Assembly: GCA_008694505.1 (NCBI GenBank)
Contig: VZDJ01007754.1
Location: forward strand, 47,919,148 to 47,983,147
DNA from: Cyanoderma ruficeps
Lineage: Eukaryota; Chordata; Aves; Passeriformes; Timaliidae
Direction: 5' to 3'
DNA: 64,000 nucleotides
Below are positions 47,425 through 64,000 of the stretch, piece after piece. The translations under genes were made by a program, and so were the position numbers. Under the pieces are notes generated by a model, which saw only the letters and a program-made list of their open reading frames with translations, was not told where the DNA came from and did not search any database. The stretch's first letter is position 1. Every line of letters starts with the position of its first letter.

Positions 47425-48288
47425 ATGGGGTGTGAGATGGTACCAGCTTTCACACCGAGGGACATGGATCTTCCACAGAGGAGTTCCATCCATCAGGAGC
47501 CCTGGTGTCTCTCTAGCACTGACCTCCTCTCTAGGGCAGACGAAGCAGCTCGGCTGGAGTCTCTTGCTCTGCTTTCTGTGCCCGGCTCGGCTCCCCAAGG
47601 CTTGGGGCTGGAACGGGACAGCCCCGTTCCCGCTGGTGCCTCTCCCCTGGTGTGGGAGCAGCAGGTGCTCAGTTCAGCTGGAGGATCTGGAAGATTGCTG
47701 CTGCAGATCCTCCAAGCCAGGGAAGGGAAAAGCTTTTTGATGGGCAGCCAAAGCCAAGCAAGCCCAGCAAAACCAAACTGCACAACTCCACAGAACACCT
47801 GGGCAGTGAGGATTGGAAAATGCCCACCCAAAGAGCCCAAAGCTCCCCCCTTCCCCAGCCCCGCACACACCCAGCCCCAGGCCTGGAAGGTACAGCAGCC
47901 ATTCCTTGGGCATAAAGCAGAGGCTCCTGGAACAGGCTGTCACCATAAACCACTCCAAGACAATGACAAAGAAGACAAAGACGATGAAGACAAAGACAAC
48001 GAAGAAGAAGAAGAAGATGAAGACAAAGAAGAAGATGAAGATGAAGAAGAAGAAGAGGNAGAAGAAGCCAAAGATGACAAGAAGATGGAGACAAAGATGA
48101 TGAAGAAGATGATTACGACAATGATGAAGATGATGACAACAATGATGAGGATGGTGACGACAATGATGAAGCAGATGAAGATAAAGACTAAGAAGATGGA
48201 GGAGATGAAGAAGAATAATTTAAAAATACATACAAGAAGAATAGTAATAAAATTTAAAAACAGACGAGTAATAAGCATAAGAGTTTAA
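47425..48288 (+). CDS. Possible open frame of 287 codons with a second acidic tract
   Basis: An ATG at 47425 opens a frame beginning MGCEMVPAFTPRDMDLP, of unrecognised ordinary composition. At about residue 178 it becomes a Glu/Asp tract (NDKEDKDDEDKDNEEEEE). Past the undetermined base at 48059 the frame turns into Met/Lys-rich nonsense-like text. A different frame there reads QEDGDKDDEEDDYDNDED to a TAA at 48189. The N may therefore hide an indel and the true acidic tail may end at 48189. No domain was recognised. Confidence 0.3.
   Translation: MGCEMVPAFTPRDMDLPQRSSIHQEPWCLSSTDLLSRADEAARLESLALLSVPGSAPQGLGLERDSPVPAGASPLVWEQQVLSSAGGSGRLLLQILQAREGKSFLMGSQSQASPAKPNCTTPQNTWAVRIGKCPPKEPKAPPFPSPAHTQPQAWKVQQPFLGHKAEAPGTGCHHKPLQDNDKEDKDDEDKDNEEEEEDEDKEEDEDEEEEEXEEAKDDKKMETKMMKKMITTMMKMMTTMMRMVTTMMKQMKIKTKKMEEMKKNNLKIHTRRIVIKFKNRRVISIRV
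48059..48059. other. Undetermined base in an acidic-coding simple repeat
   Basis: A single N lies within GAAGAAGAGG-N-AGAAGAAGCC. Coding phase appears to change near here. Confidence 0.9.
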
Positions 48289-48618
48289 AAATACATAGAA
48301 AAAAGTAATAGGAATGAGAATAGGAATTAGAAACACAGAAGAAACAGAGAAGAAGAGCAGTTAGAATAACAAAGAAGGGTCACTAAAATAAGGAGAAGAA
48401 AAAAAAGAATAATTTAATAATACAAAAATTAAGGTAGAATTTAATGAATAAGTAAAATTATAAAATTTATTTATATTACATATTGTATATTTATATTACA
48501 GTCTGTGATATAAAAACAAATATACAATATGTTGTAATTATGATACATTATAATTTCCCAGAAAATAACCAAAGAAAGACAGGACTGTTCCAGTTACTGA
48601 ACAATTTGTGTATTTCCT

Positions 48619-48624
48619 AATAAA
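48619..48624 (+). terminator. Polyadenylation signal AATAAA, candidate end of the nested transcript
   Basis: CCTAATAAAGTTTATAAGG contains a canonical AATAAA after about 400 bp of very AT-rich sequence (48200-48620) that follows the acidic tails. It is the best placed plus-strand signal for the nested locus. Such hexamers also occur by chance in AT-rich sequence. Confidence 0.4.
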
Positions 48625-48689
48625 GTTTATAAGGCACAAGAAAAGAGTCTCCAGACTTCATTTCCTGTCTCTCAGAGTTACTGAAGTCT

Positions 48690-49020
48690 TTTCCCTCTCC
48701 GTGCCGGGGAGTGCCCCGTTAGTAGTGAGCGCTCAGCCCCCAGCGGCAGCGGGAGAGTTCCCGGCCGGGCAGGGCAGGGCTGGCGCTGCTTTTTCTCTCT
48801 CTCTCGGCAAACTCCAGGCGCACGTTGAGGCCGACGGAGAGAGAACTGTGCTGGGAAGGCCTTTGGCAGGGCTGTGCAGCCGGGACAGCGGAGCCAGCAC
48901 AGCCCCGCTCTGCCGCTGCCCGTGGCCGGGGAGCCGGGCTGGGTTAGAAAGGCAGCGCCAGTTCGGCGTGGGCCAGGAGCAAGGGCTGCTCCTTCCCAGC
49001 CTTGCTGTGGCTGTCAGGGT
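48690..49020. promoter_or_regulatory. Second CpG-rich patch, downstream of the nested locus
   Basis: About 330 bp of GC-rich sequence with many CpGs (AGTGAGCGCTCAGCCCCCAG, GAGTTCCCGGCCGGGCAGGG) follow directly after the AT-rich tail. It might be another promoter, on either strand, or part of the inserted GC-rich block. No long convincing frame starts here. Confidence 0.35.
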
Positions 49021-49107
49021 GCTGCCAAAGCTCTTCTCACCATTTGCACTTCCATTTTGCACACCAAAAATCCACTCCTGCTCTGTGTCGCCCTTTCTCT
49101 GACACGT

Positions 49108-49290
49108 GTTCTTTTTCTTTCTCTCTCTTTCTTTCTTTCTTTNNNNNNNNNNNNNNNNNNNNNNNNNNNNNNNNNNNNNNNNNNNNNNNNNNNNNNNNNN
49201 NNNNNNNNNNNNNNNNNNNNNNNNNNNNNNNNNNNNNNNNNNNNNNNNNNNNNNNNNNNNNNNNNNCCTCCCTCCCTTCCTTCCTATTCT
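49108..49290. repeat. (CTTT)/(CCTT) simple repeat spanning a 124-base gap
   Basis: CTTT-type repeats lead into N bases at 49143-49266 and CCTCCCTTCC-type repeats follow. Open frames drawn through the gap are meaningless. Confidence 0.95.
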
Positions 49291-49334
49291 TGTGCAATCA
49301 AATCCATGTTGTTGAATAAAATCCCTCTCCCTCA

Positions 49335-49575
49335 TCGGATCATGGCACATGGGCAGGGACACCTTCCACTATCCCGGGTGTCCCTAAGCCCCACTGTCCA
49401 ACCTGGCCTTGGACACTTCCAGGTATCCATCCAGAGGTGGCCACAGCTTCTCAGGGCAACCTGTGCCAGACCCTCCCTTCCCTCACAGGAAGAATTCTTT
49501 CTGAAAAGCCTCTCAAAGTTCTGTCCCTGGAGCCAGGCTGGCTGTGTTCCTCACCAGCCCTGCCTGCCTTGAGCA
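49335..49575 (-). mobile_element. CR1 LINE fragment, minus orientation
   Basis: GGGACACCTTCCACTATCCC, CCAACCTGGCCTTGGACACT and AAGAATTCTTTCTGAAAAGC are reversed CR1 3' region text. Confidence 0.85.
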
Positions 49576-49711
49576 GCCTTGTACAAGGCAGGAGGGGTTC
49601 CCCTGGTGCAGCCCCCGCTGAGGCAGCAGCAGCTCTGTGCTGGTCCTGACATATCCCTGTGGGAGCAGCTGCACAGGGCTGTGCAGCCAGAGCCCCCAAT
49701 CAACACACACG

Positions 49712-49765
49712 CAGCACTGGAGCAGCACTGGAGCAGCACTGGAGCAGCACTGGGGCTGCACTGGT
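49712..49765. repeat. 12-bp tandem repeat (GCACTGGAGCAG)n
   Basis: Four near-perfect copies and one degenerate copy are present. The array gives a repetitive frame rich in Ser, Thr and Gly that should not be taken as a gene. Confidence 0.9.
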
Positions 49766-49895
49766 GCTGCCAGGCAGCCCCATAGGGCTCAGGCTGAGCA
49801 GCCAAGGTGGATCCCGGTGTTGGCCCCTCCAGCCTTGGGGCTGCTCCAGCGCAGGAACTTTCTCTGGGATGAATTTTTCCTTCTGGGGTAACTTC

Positions 49896-50290
49896 CACAG
49901 AATTACAGAATCCCTGAGGTTGGAAAAGTCCTCCAAGACCATCAAGTCCCAGCTGTGCCTGATGCCCACCTTGTCATCCAGCCCAGAGCACTGAGTGCCA
50001 TGTCCATGCCTTCCTTGGACACCTCCAGGGAGAGGGACTCCACCACCTCCTTGGGCAGCCCCTTCCAATGTTTACCCACCCTTTCCATGAAGAAATTCCT
50101 GGTGATATGCAACCTGACCTTCCCCTGGCATAGGCTGATGCTGTGTCCTCTCATCCTGTCACTTGTTGCCCAGGAAAACAGGCCCAGTCCCCACCTGGCT
50201 GCGCTCTCCTGTCAGGGAGCTGTGGAGAGCAATGAGGTCTCCCCTGGGCCATTCGTGTTTATTAATTCCCTTCCCTACCTTTGTTTTGAG
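49896..50290 (-). mobile_element. CR1 LINE 3'-end fragment, minus orientation
   Basis: It starts with a reversed CR1 tail (CAGAATTACAGAATCCCTGA, GGTTGGAAAAGTCCTCCAAG) and continues with reversed CR1 text to about 50290. This is the right-hand neighbour of the nested GC-rich block. Confidence 0.88.
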
Positions 50291-50675
50291 CACAAGCAAA
50301 CTTCTCACTGAGTGAAGATCCCTTTGGGGCAGCAATTCCCATTTTTGTGCAGTTGTCCCAATGTCTCAATGATAAAAAATCACACTCACAAAACCGGGGA
50401 ATCTTTACTGCTCTCATCACCTCCTCAAAGAGCAGCTATTTCTGTGGATTTGCTGATGACCCCAGAGCTAAGATCCCAGTGTTCTCAGCAGCGCTCTTGG
50501 AGCAGTCAGGAGTGCTGTCAAGGAAGGAGAAGGATCACTGCATTTGCTTGGACCAAAATGTGTTCTCTGGATTAACACAGTGATGGCATGAAACAGTTTT
50601 AACTTCGTGCTTGTATTACCCACATTAACACCACCATTTATTTGTCTGTTTCTACTGATATTTCTTATCAAACAG

Positions 50676-50843
50676 ACTCTTGGGATTCTGTCCAGAGAAC
50701 CAGAGATGTTTCCCCTCAGCTAAACCAAGCCACCATCATCGACCTGCACCCGTCCTCCACCTACAACATCCGCATGTACGCCAAGAACCGCATCGGCAAG
50801 AGCGAGGCCAGCAACGAGCTCACCATCACCACTGATGAAGCAG
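50676..50843 (+). CDS. DSCAM: DSCAM exon: C-terminal half of fibronectin type III domain 1
   Basis: The exon encodes [38 protein letters not shown] and [18 protein letters not shown]. The F-strand tyrosine pattern [11 protein letters not shown] and the following small-residue turn are typical of FN3. The wording agrees with DSCAM and not DSCAML1, which I recall as having MYSFNKIGRSE here. The acceptor is AACAG at 50671-50675 and the donor is GCAG|GTATGC at 50844. Phase 1 at both ends. Confidence 0.97.
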
Positions 50844-61657
<10,814 letters not shown>

Positions 61658-61804
61658 TGCCCAGTTGCCCTCCAGGGAATGTGCAAGCCATTGCCACGTC
61701 CCCAGAAACCATCTCCATCTCCTGGTCAACGCTGGCAAAGGAAACCCTGAATGGGATCCTGCAGGGATTCAGGGTAATCTACTGGGCCAACCTCTTGGAT
61801 GGAG
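61658..61804 (+). CDS. DSCAM: DSCAM exon: N-terminal half of fibronectin type III domain 3
   Basis: The exon encodes (V)[32 protein letters not shown] and [16 protein letters not shown]. The B-strand tryptophan is in ISWS and the C-strand aromatic is in FRVIYW. The acceptor is CTTCCAG at 61651-61657 and the donor is GGAG|GTGAGA at 61805. The cysteine in PSCPP at the domain start differs from the tyrosine that I remember in mammalian DSCAM. The split glutamate is completed by the next exon. Confidence 0.96.

Positions 61805-64000
<2,196 letters not shown>

Larger units (their letters stand above)
35736..50675 (+). other. DSCAM: DSCAM intron of 14.9 kb within FN3-1, hosting a nested locus
   Basis: The intron interrupts FN3-1 in phase 1. 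Its outer parts (35736-37200 and 50300-50675) are ordinary AT-rich intron. Between about 37.2 and 50.3 kb it contains CR1 fragments, two CpG-rich patches and a long repeat-coding open frame, listed separately. It is in the same orientation as DSCAM, so the nested sequence would be transcribed within the DSCAM pre-mRNA. Confidence 0.85.

Noticed and set aside
48733..49572. Open frames of 209 (-) and 232 (+) codons
   Set aside because: Both run through 124 undetermined bases, so the continuity of the frame is unknown. One side is CR1 or simple repeat.

Overview
The window comes from a bird nuclear genome, most likely a songbird. Many CR1 LINE 3' ends are present, some in nearly identical copies. 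A solo LTR resembles a family I remember from passerines, and simple-repeat arrays and assembly gaps (runs of N) occur. Coding sequence falls in short exons with GT/AG borders. I saw no bacterial or organellar features.

The host gene is DSCAM (Down syndrome cell adhesion molecule) on the + strand. Nine consecutive internal exons can be placed: 602-775, 31419-31615, 34148-34244, 35607-35735, 50676-50843, 54353-54423, 59823-60063, 61658-61804 and 63511-63666. Their phases join without error. Together they encode the C-terminal half of Ig8, all of Ig9, and fibronectin type III domains 1, 2 and 3 of the extracellular region. The gene enters from the left and leaves to the right. DSCAM is a homophilic cell-surface adhesion receptor used in neurite self-avoidance and synaptic targeting.

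The introns make up most of the window. The first (776-31418) carries a solo LTR (2291-3015), a suspected second LTR, several CR1 fragments, pyrimidine-rich hexamer and pentamer arrays, (AT)n arrays and a few stretches that look like candidate conserved regulatory elements.

The most unusual region is the 15 kb intron 35736-50675. It holds a GC-rich block of about 11-12 kb that looks like a nested gene on the same strand. It has a CpG-rich promoter-like segment with a 46-bp tandem repeat (37690-38480). This is followed by an uninterrupted 2,286-codon reading frame (39132-45992). The frame begins with Trp-Glu-rich repeats and continues as 14 in-frame copies of a roughly 133-residue Glu/Pro/Ser/Ala-rich unit. 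After a +1 frameshift come decayed repeat copies, two separate Asp/Glu-rich coding-like tails, a polyadenylation signal at 48619 and a second CpG-rich patch. I do not recognise this protein family. It is the best candidate here for something undescribed.
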